Shown here piece after piece: positions 1 through 11,699 of a stretch of 64,000 nt of DNA. Every line of letters starts with the position of its first letter. The first letter of the stretch is position 1. This DNA is from Pardosa pseudoannulata (lineage: Eukaryota > Arthropoda > Arachnida > Araneae > Lycosidae), in assembly GCA_032207245.1 (NCBI GenBank), contig CM063506.1:14131763-14195762 (forward strand), read 5' to 3'. The notes beneath the pieces are model-generated. The model was not told where the DNA came from and did not search any database. It saw only the letters and a list, made by a program, of their open reading frames with translations. Both the position numbers and the translations under genes were made by a program.

Positions 1-1433
1 ACAAAAGTATTTAACGCATATATATAGTATAGCATAGATAATAATGCATATATACGCTCACATATATATATACATATGTATGGATTTGTGTATACATGCA
101 TAAAGATAAAACTAGAGAAAAACTGAATTTAAAACAGCTTATATTTGCATATACTATCGCTAAAATTGTTAGAAAACCGCTATTATCTTCGCAAAACTTT
201 CTTAACTTTCGGTTTTCTTGGGAAACATTTGGCATAACGATTTATCTCTTTGTACCCCATTTTGTTTTACCTTTAATTTTACAGTCACGCACCAGACATC
301 GAAATAGGCTTCGCATTTAAATAATGCCGCTCATTTGGCATTTCACACCTCAGTTGTTGCACCGAAGTTTTGGACGATTTTCAACAGTCTCTAACTAAAC
401 GCAAACTTTTGTTATCGCGGTCACGTTCCACACAAACATTAAAATAATCTTAGCAATCTAAATAATAGGACTCAATTAGAATGATGCACATCAGTTATTG
501 TGCTTTGAATATTCAAATTCACAGAGAACTGTCAGCACAGCATTTGAAGTTTGATTATTTAATAACTTTTTTTTTTCTCTCCTGCAATCTATAACTTTGT
601 TTCTGATGAATTTTCTGAAAAGAAATTTATGGCGTGGCAAAAGTCGGGGATTTTTTTTTCTAATCTTTGGAATTTTTTGTTTTAAGTTGGAGATTTTGAG
701 AAAGAAACGTATCAAAGAAAAATAGAAAGTTAGATTGCATGTCACGTCAATAAACAATCAAAGTTAAATCACGATATTTTCAATTCATTTCAAAGAGTCA
801 AAAAGAAGAAAACGAATGGCAAAAAAATAAAATTACCGAAAAAATAGAAGTCTTGTATTATTTCAAATTATGCCTAATATGCTTAAGAAGACGAAGTACC
901 CTTTGAACATTTTTTTTTAATTTATGGTTGTTTTATTAAATACTATCCATATCCTTAATATGATATTATAAATATGGATTTTGAGTAACAACACAAATTT
1001 TTCTTTGTAAACTTTCAAAAAAAAAATTAAATTGTTTAAAAATTTTGAGAAATTAAAAAAAAGTATCTTATTTAGTTTTGCCACCGCAATGTGTGTTCAT
1101 AATATTCTTAATAATTTTAAGGATTCAATTTTTAACTAAATAATTGATTTCTGAGGGAAAAAATCAAAACTTGAAATTTTATGCTTAATAAAAATTTTAT
1201 TTTTAAACAGATATCTCAAATTTTAAATTTTTGTCTATTTTCTTGAATTTTAATATTTTTCACCATATTGTTTTATACATTTAGTGAAACACACGTGTGT
1301 AATACACAAGATTATACATGAACTATAAAATATAGGTAATATTATATTAAATTTTATATAATTCGTAATGTAACGGTTGACATCAAATAATGTCGAATTT
1401 TATATAAGCATTTAATAAACTTTATTTTTTTTT
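1..1433. other. AT-rich DNA, no feature seen
   Basis: Homopolymer-rich AT sequence with only short chance reading frames and stops throughout. I see no gene, RNA or clear repeat boundary. The last ~100 bases resemble the AT-rich approach to the hAT-like terminus that follows, so the element may start somewhere in here, but no left end is visible. Confidence 0.5.
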
Positions 1434-1519
1434 TAGTTTAAAAATGGGAAATATCAGGGGATCTCAGTCCAATGTCAGCGCCCCCTCCCAAAAAAAAACT
1501 AAATTCTAGCTACGGCCCT
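1434..1519 (-). mobile_element. hAT-like terminal fragment
   Basis: The right edge reads, on the minus strand, AGGGCCGTAGCTAG. This is the kind of terminus (C)AGGGCCGTAGCTAG that many hAT elements carry. The inner sequence (AGTTTAAAAATG, then a C-rich block, then the terminus) matches the right end of the element at 7419-7909, so the two belong to one family. No left terminus or 8-bp duplication was found, so this is called only as a solitary end. Confidence 0.4.
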
Positions 1520-1947
1520 AATGTATTATGAAAGGTTTTTTTCTATGAAGTTGATCCCCTTTAACACTTTATAAGATCGTTATCTTCTTAGCAGAGTTAC
1601 ATTAAAATACTTTTTGAATTCAAACTGATTTAAGAAAATATACTGATTTCAATTATTAGATTAAGTTAATTTAATTTTAACATTTTTCTTTAAAAAGTGT
1701 GCTTATATGTTAAAAAGTATGATTATATGCTTCTCATTTCTTTGTATGTTATACATTACACTGCATAATATACTATACTAGATTCTAAAAAGGAATTTAT
1801 ATCTAATGAAAGAAATGAAAGAAGGGTTATGTGCAGAATAAACTGGTTTTATATTGCTGTAATTCATTCTTTATTCAAAGCTAGTTGTTAAGATCGTATT
1901 ATGAGTTCAAGATGTTTAACATCTTTTTTTCTGAAATTATCAATAAA

Positions 1948-2250
1948 CTAGCATAAAGCCCGTCATATGACGGGATCAGTAAAATTTTTAATTTTCTAGA
2001 ATTCTAAAGTACCCTATACGAAAGGTAAAAAAATGGTTTGTTTTTTGGCTGCGAATTATATGGTACACGCTTAATAATTTGTTTATCTTTACTCACCGCA
2101 TGTTAGTTGCCAGCTTTAATTTATCTTGTGATATTACGTAATAAGATGGAGAGCAGAGGATTTAATATTGGCAGTAATTTAATTATTTGGCGGTATATAT
2201 GAATGATGTCCAAAATTTAGAGAATTGATTACAAACCGTGTGGTTGTGTA

Positions 2251-2284
<34 letters not shown>

Positions 2285-2882
2285 CAAACACACAAACGAA
2301 CAAACTTTTTAATTTTCAAGGATATATAACTTAAACGTTAGATATTTATGAGTCCGTGAAATAGACTAATAGACTTTTATAAAAAGAATTTGTTAATACT
2401 AGTGATAAAATTTTCATCGCAACAAAACATAATCGGTGATTAAATTTAACGTACCTAATCTATTATGTAATACAAATATAAAAGAAAATTATTTATGCAA
2501 TATCTAAGTTCAGTGATAAAACGTATGAAAATAATTTGAACGATATTTAAATAATTTAAAATAAGAAATGATTAAATGAGATAGTTAAAGGAATGGTGTC
2601 ATAATATTAGAAAAAAAAGTTACTTTTGCTTATTTATTATGAGATAAATTGATAAATTCAATGTTCTGCTCTTAACCAGGGACAACAGAGCTTGAAATAA
2701 TGACATTAAACACTCGAAAAGGGGATAAGGGTTGGATTTCCTACTCGCTTTTAATTTTGCGAACCCTAACTCCTCAATAATAAAATATGGATGCCTCTAT
2801 CCATTCCAGGTACAACCGCTTCATCAGTTCGCGGACAGACGGACAGATGGACAGATAACTTAGGCTATTATTATATAGAGGA
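1948..2882 (-). mobile_element. Non-autonomous Helitron (minus strand)
   Basis: Read on the minus strand, the element starts with TC followed by CTCTATATAATAATAG and a run of TGTC/CGTC repeats (around 2832-2860). It ends with the perfect 16-bp palindrome CCCGTCATATGACGGG (1959-1974), seven bases, then CTAG (1948-1951). Helitrons are known for a 5' TC, a 3' hairpin just before CTRR, and insertion between A and T. Here the bases outside are A and T on the element strand, with no duplication, as expected. It is 935 bp long and carries no replicase or helicase reading frame, so it is non-autonomous. An internal A32 run lies at 2252-2283. Confidence 0.75.
2252..2283. repeat. Poly-A run (32 A)
   Basis: Uninterrupted A tract inside the Helitron at 1948-2882. 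Probably slippage-expanded; length may be unreliable in the assembly. Confidence 0.9.
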
Positions 2883-3095
2883 TACTAGATCTAACGGAAT
2901 GTGGTAAAATGACTTACCATTGACATTTGAAAATAGCCCCTTTGGGGTTAATATATTTGTCAGGTCTTCAAACAGTCTAATACAAGTTCATTTATTGTAT
3001 ATTTGAACTTTCTAAATACAGAAACCAGATTTCATGATTGAAGAGTAAAGTTCACAATCTTTTCAAGGTTTAGACAAATTGTTTGCTTTGTGATC

Positions 3096-3229
3096 CTTAA
3101 CAAAAGCAGCTGAACAAAATAAGGCGGATCCATCCCATTATCAACATGACAGGTTGACAATGACATCATTTGCAATCGGTCAACCGCATGTTGGCAGAAC
3201 GACCATAGTGGTGAAACCGAGGTAATTAT
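3096..3229 (-). repeat. Dispersed repeat, inverted relative to 34195-34330
   Basis: The block containing AACAAAATAAGGCGGA and CAATCGGTCAACCGCATG is nearly the same as the reverse complement of 34195-34330 over its whole ~135 bp. This makes the two copies members of one interspersed family. Nothing in the sequence says what the family is; no terminal repeats or coding remnant were seen at the edges. Confidence 0.7.
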
Positions 3230-4824
3230 TCTGTTGTTAGGTCTAGTCCTCTTTCCTCTTTATTTGGATTTCTCACCAAAAGACCACCAATATTTTAATA
3301 ACCAATAATATAAATATTCTCACCAATATTTTTATCTTTTTGTTGTGATAACGATTTTTGTAATCAACCGTAAAATAGATTTTTAACACATTAAAGACCT
3401 GATTACTTTACTAACCCGATAACTCCGGCATACTTCCAAAACGGCTTTCCTTTTTCTATTAACTTAAATACGTTATATCTAATCAACTTTTTATATTTAT
3501 TTTAAACTTTGAATATAAAATGAACATAAAATATCATGATACATAATTTGACTTTCAGGCAGGGCTTAGATAAGGTACTTTTGTACTTAGTCCCAATCCA
3601 ATTTTGTGAATTCCCCCCCCCTCCTTTCCCAGTTTATTCAAAGGTTGTGTCATATTAATAAAATAAAAGTATCATATTGATATAAAAATCATAACATTAA
3701 ACAAAGAACGATGTTTTAAAATATTAGATGCCGGTTCATAAAATAACTGGGGCATTTATTTTTGTGTCTGAAACCTTTGTTTGTCTTTCTTAAAACATTT
3801 ATCCCTTTTTTGGTCCGATTTTCTTTTTCAATTTTGGATCCAAAAAAAGTTTTTTTTTTATGAAAATTAATGTGTGTTAAAACCTGAACATAAAATTCTA
3901 TTTTTTTTTTCGTCAGTGCCCGGCTGAAAAAAAAATCTATTTTACATCTGCTGCTGATTGTAGATATAATATCCCTTTCCCATCTCGGTTTTCTTGCATT
4001 GCACCCAAAATTTAAATTTTAAAATATAGTTTAATACTATATCTGTCAAATCTATTTTTATGAGGTACTGAAGATAAATATCTGCATAAAAGAGTTATTA
4101 AAAATATGCAAAAACAGTTTAAATATAAGCAATTTTCTTTTCATTGTATGCTATGCAACACCGATTTTTTTTAATTTAAAAAAAATTAAGTTTAATTTAA
4201 TTTAATTAATTAAAATTTAATTTTTAAAAAAGGAAGTAGACATTCTTGTGTATTATTTGTTTATTTTCTAAACCAAAATTGCATATCAGAGACAAAATAT
4301 ATGAAATATTTACCATACATTCGAAAATACAATTTGGAACGTAGAGCGTTCCAATTTGTCGAACACATAAAAAAGTCAACTTTGAAAAAAAAGAACGTCT
4401 ATTTACTTACTCTTCCGAATGCGGGAAGCCAATGGTGGTTATAGATACTAGAGACTGCAAAAATGTTATACCGAAATATTTTTGTCATATTTTGTACCCA
4501 CAGAAAACACATAATAGGTAAAGAGAAAATAGCACAAATATATTGTTAAAGCAATTATAATTTAAAAAATATATTAAAAAATTCTATGCTCACCTTTTTA
4601 TGCATTGATTATTTCATTCGAACAAAATTGAACATGTGTAGCAATTTTTAGTCAAAATTGCCATCTGAAAACAATACATACTTACATTTTTTTCAAATGG
4701 TATTATATTTAATGCAGCTACAGAAAAAAATGGATATTTTTGAAAAATTACACAGGATAAAAGTACTCTGCAAAAGTTAAATTTTTTATAACTCAAACAA
4801 AGTTCAGAGCACCCTATGTTGGTT
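3230..4824. other. AT-rich DNA, no feature seen
   Basis: Long T- and A-tracts, a short C run near 3608-3622, and no convincing coding frame. The frame at 4614-4796 on the minus strand has no recognisable motif and I regard it as chance. Confidence 0.5.
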
Positions 4825-4945
4825 TTCTGGGAGAGCTACAATCTACTGTTTTGCTACAGAAAAATTTGTGACACCGTGACTTATTGATTAAAGCTGATTT
4901 GAGATGGCTACGAACATCCATCCAGTAATGGAACTCTAACCCTCA
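4825..4945 (-). mobile_element. Degenerate SINE-A
   Basis: The order GGAGAGCTACAATCTACTGTTTTGC ... GGCTACGAACATCCAT matches the reverse complement of the SINE-A body (see the copy at 52346-52515), with many substitutions and a poor match to the tRNA-like head. It is an old, inactive copy. Confidence 0.6.
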
Positions 4946-4987
4946 AATTCATCGAACATTCTAGGAACGTTAAAGGTGCCACATATG

Positions 4988-6052
4988 CAGGACCCGATTA
5001 AAGAAAAGTTGGGCCCAGGGTCTGGTAGTCTTTTGGGGCCCTCCCTACCCTCCTTTCAAGGCAAAAGAAAAATTAGCTTACAAAAGAGGATACAAATGAA
5101 TATATTTGGAGGAAAATTTATATTAATTTTTTAATGTTTACAGTAAATTTTTTTATATTTACTTTGTAGTACAGTCGAATGTCAAAAATTTGTATATCCT
5201 CAAGGATGTAAACTGTAACGCTTGCAATTAAGTTTTTATATAAAAAATAAAATAAAATAGCATAGGGAAGATTAACAAATAATAGTTATTTGTAGATTTT
5301 AAGACAAAATTAATAAGAGAAAAATAATAAAATAATAAAATTCTTAAGCAAATAACAATTGTATCTAAGTTTCAGAAATATAATAAAAAGTGATAATATT
5401 TCTTTATAACTGGCTGAAATTTTTAATTTATTACTAATTTATATTATATAATATATAAGGTAAATGGTTTTTTCCTTTAATATTTTATAAATTATTTTCT
5501 TATTGATTCATATTACAAATGTTGAATGTAATAAACTGTTATTCCAGTATTATGTTCCTTTAATTACTATTTCTTTCTACTCAGAATTTGTCGAGCAATG
5601 GCCGATTGGTTAGGGTGCTGGCCTTCGTAACCGGAGTTCGTGGGTTCGAATCTCTCTATGGCATGGATGTTCGTAGCCGTTCGGGATCGGCTTTAAACTG
5701 TAGATCCCGGTCTCATTATCCCTCGTGCTGCAAAAAGTAGACTGTAGCACTCCAAGCCAAACCGATCTCCTCATATTTTTTTTCTCAGAATCATGGAGTA
5801 AGTAATGAGTAAAAAAAAGTGACTGGAGTGATGTAAATAAGTAAACTGGAGTGTGTTTTACATAAAATTGTCAACACTTTAACTGTTTTTATTTAATTCC
5901 TGAATAAGGTTTCATGAAATATTACTTGAAGAATTAACAAAAAACATTTTCAAATTTTGTTAATTGATTTATTTAAAATTTAATAGTTAAGTACCAAATT
6001 TTAGGGGACCAAGGGCCTAGGCCCAGTCTTCCAGTGATTTAATCAGGCCCTG
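4988..6052. mobile_element. Non-autonomous hAT-type transposon
   Basis: The left end CAGGACCCGATTAAAG and the right end, reverse complemented, CAGGGCCTGATTAAATCA form imperfect terminal inverted repeats, followed on both sides by GGGCC-rich sequence. The flanks are ACATATG on both sides (4981-4987 and 6053-6059), a 7-base match consistent with the 8-bp duplication of hAT elements. No transposase frame is present. A full SINE-A copy (5588-5783) is nested inside, so this element is the older of the two. Confidence 0.75.
5588..5783 (+). mobile_element. SINE-A (tRNA-derived), nested
   Basis: The tRNA-like head has an A-box-like TGGCCGATTGGTTAGGG and a B-box-like GGGTTCGAATC. The usual body follows (ATGGATGTTCGTAGCCGTTC, then GGCTTTAA, then CTCATTA, then AAAAAGTAGACTGTAG), with a short CCAAACC tail. 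The flanks share CTCAGAAT (5580-5587 and 5784-5791), a likely target duplication. Such SINEs are transcribed by RNA polymerase III from the internal boxes and mobilised by a partner LINE; this is family knowledge, not seen here. Confidence 0.85.
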
Positions 6053-7244
6053 ACATATGTTTCTGTTTTTAAACTGTCCTGTTTAGTGTATGAAAAGGCA
6101 AAACAAAACAAGGCAATTCAGTAACAATATGTTACAAATGAAGTGCATGTGTAAAAAATTAAATGATTTTTATAAAATTATAATAATATTATTACCTGTA
6201 GTCAAATTTAAAAGATGGGAAGATTTATCAGAAATGAAAGTCACGAATGGTAAGAGAGATTCATGAATAGATCTTATAAAATCTTTAGCATTATTTTGCA
6301 CTTATGACTTCATTCGAGAGCTTTAAATTTCGTCAGCAACAAATGCTTCAATAAAAACTTTAAAGCTTTGAACTCTCTTCATATTATGGTAATACTTCAA
6401 GCATAAAAGGTAGAAACGTGCTATGATTACTTACTGCGAGTTCAAAAGAAACGAAGATTCGCTGCACTATTAAAGCGTAAAATTTGAGTGGCGTTTTAAA
6501 GAATCATACGAAATATATTTGACGGTGGAAGGGAAAATCTAGACTTAATATCACTTACTGACATATTGAAATCCTGAAAATGCACTTTTATGCAATTCCT
6601 TCTTTTTTTCACCCACATCTTAAAAAAATATTTATGAACATTATTTAAGTAAGTAATAAGTACTTTATATTCATTTCCCAGTAAACTTTAAATAGCTGTA
6701 TTTTTGTTGTTGCTACTTTTTAACACAATTATAATTAACACTTTCGAATCTTCGAATTCCTAGAAAATGGCAATACTAAATTTAAAATTTGTATCAAAGT
6801 TCTATTGACCGTTTGACCGGATGAAGGTGATTAGTAATGAAATACACTTTGGAATTTATTAAATAAAAAAGGGTTATGACTGAAGAAAAAGATTTCTTAC
6901 AAATAAACTTTCAATTCTTTATATATAAATAACTTTTAAGCAAAATAATTTACAATATTGATAAGAAGTGCGATTTTTTTTTCAGAGTATAAACATTTTT
7001 TTGTCAATAAATATTCAATTTTATTTTTTAAATTAATTTTTGCATGTTTATAATAATGATCTCTAACATACTGGAATTTTTTTTTAAATTCAGGGTTGTA
7101 GAAGTATGAAGGTTTAATCCGTCGTAGAGTTAAAAACTAAAAATTCGAACTTTCCTTTAAATAGTCAAATGAACGTAGCGTCAGCTGCTGGCAAATAGAC
7201 ATCGAAAATGTTCTTAATAGTGATTACCCTTCCGATTCTTTCCT
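6053..7244. other. AT-rich DNA, no feature seen
   Basis: No open frame, repeat boundary or RNA-like structure was recognised in this stretch. Confidence 0.5.
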
Positions 7245-7418
7245 CCGTACATTGGGCGAAATGCTAGGGCTCTGCTATTCGGTATTGGAATTTGTTCGTT
7301 CGATTCTTACAGGTGACATGAATGCTTATAGCCATTGGGAATCGACTTTCAATTATAGATTCTCGTTACAATATATTTCGTGTAGCAAAATAGTGGGCCG
7401 TAGCTCTCTAAATTGAAC
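7245..7418 (+). mobile_element. Degenerate SINE-A
   Basis: A decayed copy: the head is barely recognisable (TTGTTCGTTCGATTC for the B box). The body keeps ATAGCCATTGGGAATCGACTTT and the 3' part GTAGCAAAATAGTGGGCCGTAG. Its 3' tail appears cut by the left end of the hAT-like element at 7419. Confidence 0.6.
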
Positions 7419-7705
7419 CAGAGTCATAACCAGAGGAAGAGGAACTTGATGAGCTCGAAAACTCCCTCCTACCAAGAAATTCTGGTGTTTATTACACTGA
7501 TTTAAACATTGATATAAAGTTACATTTTCAATATAATATTTTAAAACTGAGTACTTAATTACAGTTTAAATTTTAAATAAAAGTTTCATTTTTCATATGC
7601 TTATTAATTTTAATACCTTTGCTTCAATTTTTTTATATATTTACTGAAATATATTGCAGAAGATTGTTCATGGACTTATATACATACATCCATACATATA
7701 TATAC

Positions 7706-7786
<81 letters not shown>

Positions 7787-7909
7787 TTTATATAATTTTA
7801 ATGCTATTAATAATATGAATAAATTTTTATGTATTTTTAGTTTAAAAAATGTTAAGAATAGTTGGTTCTCTTCAGTTATACCTCAAACGAAATCCTAGCT
7901 ATGTCTCTG
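7419..7909. mobile_element. Small hAT-like element
   Basis: The left end CAGAGTCATAACCAG and the right end, reverse complemented, CAGAGACATAGCTAGG are similar inverted termini. The right end shares family features with the fragment at 1434-1519. It has no coding capacity, and a long TA microsatellite fills its centre. No clear 8-bp duplication is left, so the boundaries rest on the termini alone. Confidence 0.5.
7678..7785. repeat. TA/TACA microsatellite
   Basis: TACATA units followed by a long pure TA run inside the element at 7419-7909. Confidence 0.95.
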
Positions 7910-8526
7910 ATCCACCACCCACCAGTACTACCACATGTCTAATATCAACCGTATTAGAGGGGGGATGCAGACCTTTCCGGTCCTTTGAAGGATTATAAGT
8001 TTTTTAATATATGCACTATAAAAGATAGGAATGAGGAAAGGAGAAAAGAGAAAAGTTAAAAATTACACTGAAAATCGAATCACAGGCAATCAAGTGCTTG
8101 CATGTAGATAAGTTTAAGATATTATCAACTGTCTAGGCAATTTAGGAACTGTAGATACTTGTAAGCACATTCGAACTTTTGGAGGATTTTCTTGTTTAGC
8201 TTTTTCTACTGACAGATATACTAAAATATTTTTTTAGATAAAAATATGGTAGAGTAATAATCTTTTAGAAGTATAATTTTGCCTGCCAGACGTGAGTGGA
8301 TGTTTCTTAACCCTAACGTTTTCGTTTTGTAAATAAATTTAGTTATTTAATTTTAACTAAACAAATGTTAATTATTTACTGTTTCTATTAACTTTTTATA
8401 AGGTGATAATTCAGATAAAAAAGTGCATCAGATTTCCGCCCCGGGCCACGTTAGCTGTAAGTCCATCACTGCCATTAGCTACCCACCAAAAATTAGAAAT
8501 ATTTGAACATTTCATTTAAATATTCT
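7910..8526. other. AT-rich DNA, no feature seen
   Basis: A few C-rich patches (8440-8490) but no gene or repeat that I can name. Confidence 0.5.
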
Positions 8527-8538
8527 ATACGCTCTTTA

Positions 8539-8701
8539 CTGAGGACCAAGAATACTTGGGAACTAAACACTGGGGGTTCCGCGTAAGTTTGACCACCTAA
8601 CCGGAACAAATTCTTAGCACCCCAGGGCCCTTAGTCTCGGAAGCGGAGATTGGCACCGTAGGCCACCTAGGGGTTGTTGCGCCGAGGAGTTTAGTTTTTT
8701 A
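8539..8701 (+). mobile_element. SINE-B, 5'-truncated, with target duplication
   Basis: It matches the 3' part of the full SINE-B at 47042-47308 (opposite strand): TACTTGGGAACTAAACACTG, then GGTTCCGCGT, then GGCCACCTAGGGG, then TGTTGCGCCGAGGAGTTTAG. The tRNA-like head is missing. Both flanks carry the same 12 bases ATACGCTCTTTA (8527-8538 and 8702-8713). The piece is therefore a genuine 5'-truncated insertion and not a deletion remnant, which implies LINE-type target-primed integration. Confidence 0.88.
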
Positions 8702-8713
8702 ATACGCTCTTTA

Positions 8714-9899
8714 TATTGCTTTACACTTATTGAACCCATTTACAAAAGTACTGTATTTAATAAAAATCAGTTTGATTACAAAATATTATCAAAATCAGTT
8801 TGACTACAAATTATTATCAAATAGTTATTTTTCGTGGGGTAAATGACCGAAACAAAATCTAAGACTTACTTTGGTACAGAATAAGTAATTTGCTTGGGAC
8901 TATGAGAGAGCTTTTAGCTGAAAATTTAGCGTAATACTTTTTTAGGTTTCTTTTTTTTTGGGGGGGGGGGTTCAGATCAATAATTAATACAGCGGTTTCA
9001 TATTTTTACTTTTTTCCATAAAATTCTTTATTCTATCCAATTATTGAACACAGTTTGTAAAAAAAATATTTCTGCTAATCTTTCTGATATCATACAAATA
9101 AGTCCACCATAGAAAAATATAGAGCTTCTAAACACATGATTTTAACTTGCATTTTAATATGTTATGAATTTTTATCATTATTAGTATTCATTATTTATCA
9201 TTGAAACCCTTTGTAAATATACTAAACATTGAAAAAGGATTTAGAAAAAAATTTAATATATACACATTTCTTTCCCTCATTATTATTTTAAAAAACCCGT
9301 ATAAAATAATTGGTATTATAAAGTCCCTGACCCCCTCCAAAAAAAGAAAGTCAATTCATCATTTAGATCTGAATCTTTCTTTTTCAATTAAAGGTGGGTT
9401 AGAATTTTTTGCTTCTACATTTTGTGATAGAATCTGCATTTAAAGATTAATTTGCTTCTATTGTAAATTGAATAAAAGTGAATAGAAATATCTTGGCATA
9501 AATCTGATAGATTTATGTTCAAGAGCTCATTAGGGAGAACTTTTTAGGCATTTGAGTGCTAGGGCCATTCAAAAAACTCTTTGTTATTTGTAGTACTGTA
9601 TGTAAGGATTTTTTTCTTTGTAAGCCTTTACAAATTTATGTAATTAGGCATTTTTTGTAAGCATGTTGCATAAAGTATATGCATGTTTAAAAAAATATGC
9701 TGGATGTTATATTTGAAATAAAACTTATTCAACGAAAGATATGATTAAACCTAAAATGTTACGATGTTTTTCTTGAATTTATGCAACTTCTGTTGCATTT
9801 TCAATACATTTTCTTATAATTTATTTTAAATAACGAAAGGCAAATAATACATATATATTAATTTAAAAAATATGTATTTATTGCACATCAAAGTTATTT
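8714..9899. other. AT-rich DNA, no feature seen
   Basis: Includes a G10 run near 8961-8970. The 80-codon open stretch at 9201-9443 on the plus strand has AT-driven composition and no recognisable motif; I do not call it a gene. Confidence 0.5.
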
Positions 9900-9903
9900 T
9901 TAA

Positions 9904-10420
9904 CCCTTTATAGAACAGCGGTTTCGCAGTGAAACCATCTGTTAAAATATTTTTCTTTTCTTAAAAAAGTATTAATGATTTTTTTTGTGTATATGTCACA
10001 CTTTATACTATTAATAAATGGTAGAACTACACACAATTTATTTTTCTCTTTGAAATATCCACGTTTAATTTTGCTTTGTGGGAAAACCCTCAGGAATTTG
10101 ATTTTTTTTCCTTGATGTCCCCAAATAAATATATATACACAAAACATTACTTATAAATTCTTTAGCTATTTATCTATCACATCCTTTTAATGATAATTAT
10201 TCAATGTTCTTCCAGTATAATTAAAATTTTAAGAACGTATTATTTTCACGCTGCACAAGGGTTTAGATAGTTTCACAGTTAACCCCCCCCCCGAAATAAA
10301 CACCACTACCGACAGAAATTGAAATATTTTTCGCATATTTCACTTATATAAGGTTTATAGATTATATTATTAACCTAATTCCGTCAAATCGCAAAGAATT
10401 TTCAATAGAACTTTAAAGGG
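9904..10420. mobile_element. piggyBac-like non-autonomous element, copy 1
   Basis: It is flanked by TTAA on both sides (9900-9903 and 10421-10424) and has inverted termini CCCTTTATAG and, on the other end, CCCTTTAAAG. Just inside the left end is a small hairpin, GGTTTC-GCAGT-GAAACC. A second copy with the same ends, hairpin and internal blocks (AATCGCAAAGAATTT near the right end) lies at 52912-53580. TTAA duplications and CCC termini are typical of piggyBac elements. No transposase is encoded (517 bp). Confidence 0.75.
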
Positions 10421-10424
10421 TTAA

Positions 10425-10785
10425 CACATAAAAGTTTATTGCACAGGTACCGAAAATGCGGTCTTGAAACTGCATACGGCCTATAGGAGTTCCTTGTGCG
10501 ACTTTCATAAGATCCAACTCTTCTATTAATTAGCATTTATATAAATTACGACATATTGAAAATTAATGGAACTAAACAAAGACGGTATAAATGCATGTTT
10601 TAGTGACTACTTTTGGTGGTAGCCAATTATATATTTCAAATGTTAGAACATCATGTACAAAATGGTAGCATTCTTGTATGAAACTGTATTTAAATATGTA
10701 ACTGTTTAAAAGAAATAATGAGAGATTTAAATAAAAAGCTATTACCCTTAAATGAATACAATAATACTTTTTAATGTTTATTATA
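10425..10785. other. AT-rich DNA, no feature seen
   Basis: Only chance frames; nothing recognised. Confidence 0.5.
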
Positions 10786-10797
10786 TATGTATACATA

Positions 10798-10838
<41 letters not shown>
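10786..10838. repeat. TA microsatellite
   Basis: TA run directly abutting repeat S (10840). The same arrangement of microsatellite then repeat S occurs at 29770-29917. Confidence 0.95.
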
Positions 10839-10839
<1 letters not shown>

Positions 10840-10840
<1 letters not shown>

Positions 10841-11220
10841 ATATGGGCGAGACTCATTCAAAAGCACAACACATTTTATTTCTGGTGAGATACATGAAAT
10901 CCTTACAAAAGGCAAGCACTTTAACAACCTCGTGCACACAGACATTGTGATCCTGCACACACACACATTTTTCAAGTAGGGATTTCTCAGGTAAAAAAGA
11001 CTACGAATAATCCCTAAGCACACTTGATCACGTGATAAAAAATATATATGTTTACAGGGAACGCACTAACTATTGGCTAAAATAGTACAAGTAGAGGCTG
11101 AATTAAGTCTATAGCTTGTCTGGAGGGAAAAATCAGAATTACCGCGCAAAACCCAACGTACTTTATGAACAAAAGTTATAAAATTAATATTAAAATAAGT
11201 AAATAAGGTATTCTAATATT
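10840..11220 (+). repeat. Dispersed repeat S, copy 1
   Basis: About 380 bp beginning AATATGGGCGAGACTCATTC and passing through TTTATTTCTGGTGAGATACA and TCTGGAGGGAAAAA. It is clearly homologous, in the same orientation, to 29918-30300. In both copies the left edge is joined to a TA/TG microsatellite, and this copy also has one on the right. No coding potential and no terminal inverted repeat were found; the class is unknown. Confidence 0.8.
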
Positions 11221-11273
11221 ACACAAACACACACACACATATATATATACATATATATATATATATTTATATA

Positions 11274-11327
<54 letters not shown>

Positions 11328-11349
11328 TATACATATATATATATATATT

Positions 11350-11380
<31 letters not shown>

Positions 11381-11381
11381 A
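11221..11381. repeat. CA then TA microsatellite
   Basis: ACACAC followed by long TA stretches with scattered TACATA and TTTATA interruptions. Confidence 0.95.
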
Positions 11382-11690
11382 TTTACAAATATAATTTAAT
11401 TATTTATAAAAGAGTTTTAAAAATAAGACAAATATAACTTTTTATGAATTTTTATGTTACAGAAATAAGATTTAATGTGTGTTAGTATTATTTCTATATA
11501 ATGAACTAAAATGATAAAACTGTGCAAAAAACTATAATAACATCCAAAGAGTCACAATTATAGATAATAGTAGCAGCTATTACGACCTCCTTCTTTACAA
11601 CTTAATTTAAAGGTAGCTTCAAATGGTAAAAATGTACCCTGTATTTAGTTTATTGTTTTAATTTCAAAACGACTCCCAGATGTAAGGATT
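11382..11690. other. AT-rich DNA, no feature seen
   Basis: Nothing recognised. Confidence 0.5.
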
Positions 11691-11699
11691 TAAAAAAAT

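Noticed and set aside
3550..3620. CAGGGCTTAGATAAGGTAC as a hAT left end
   Set aside because: No matching right end downstream.
9201..9443. 80-codon plus-strand frame
   Set aside because: AT-driven amino acid composition, no promoter, motif or splice signals.
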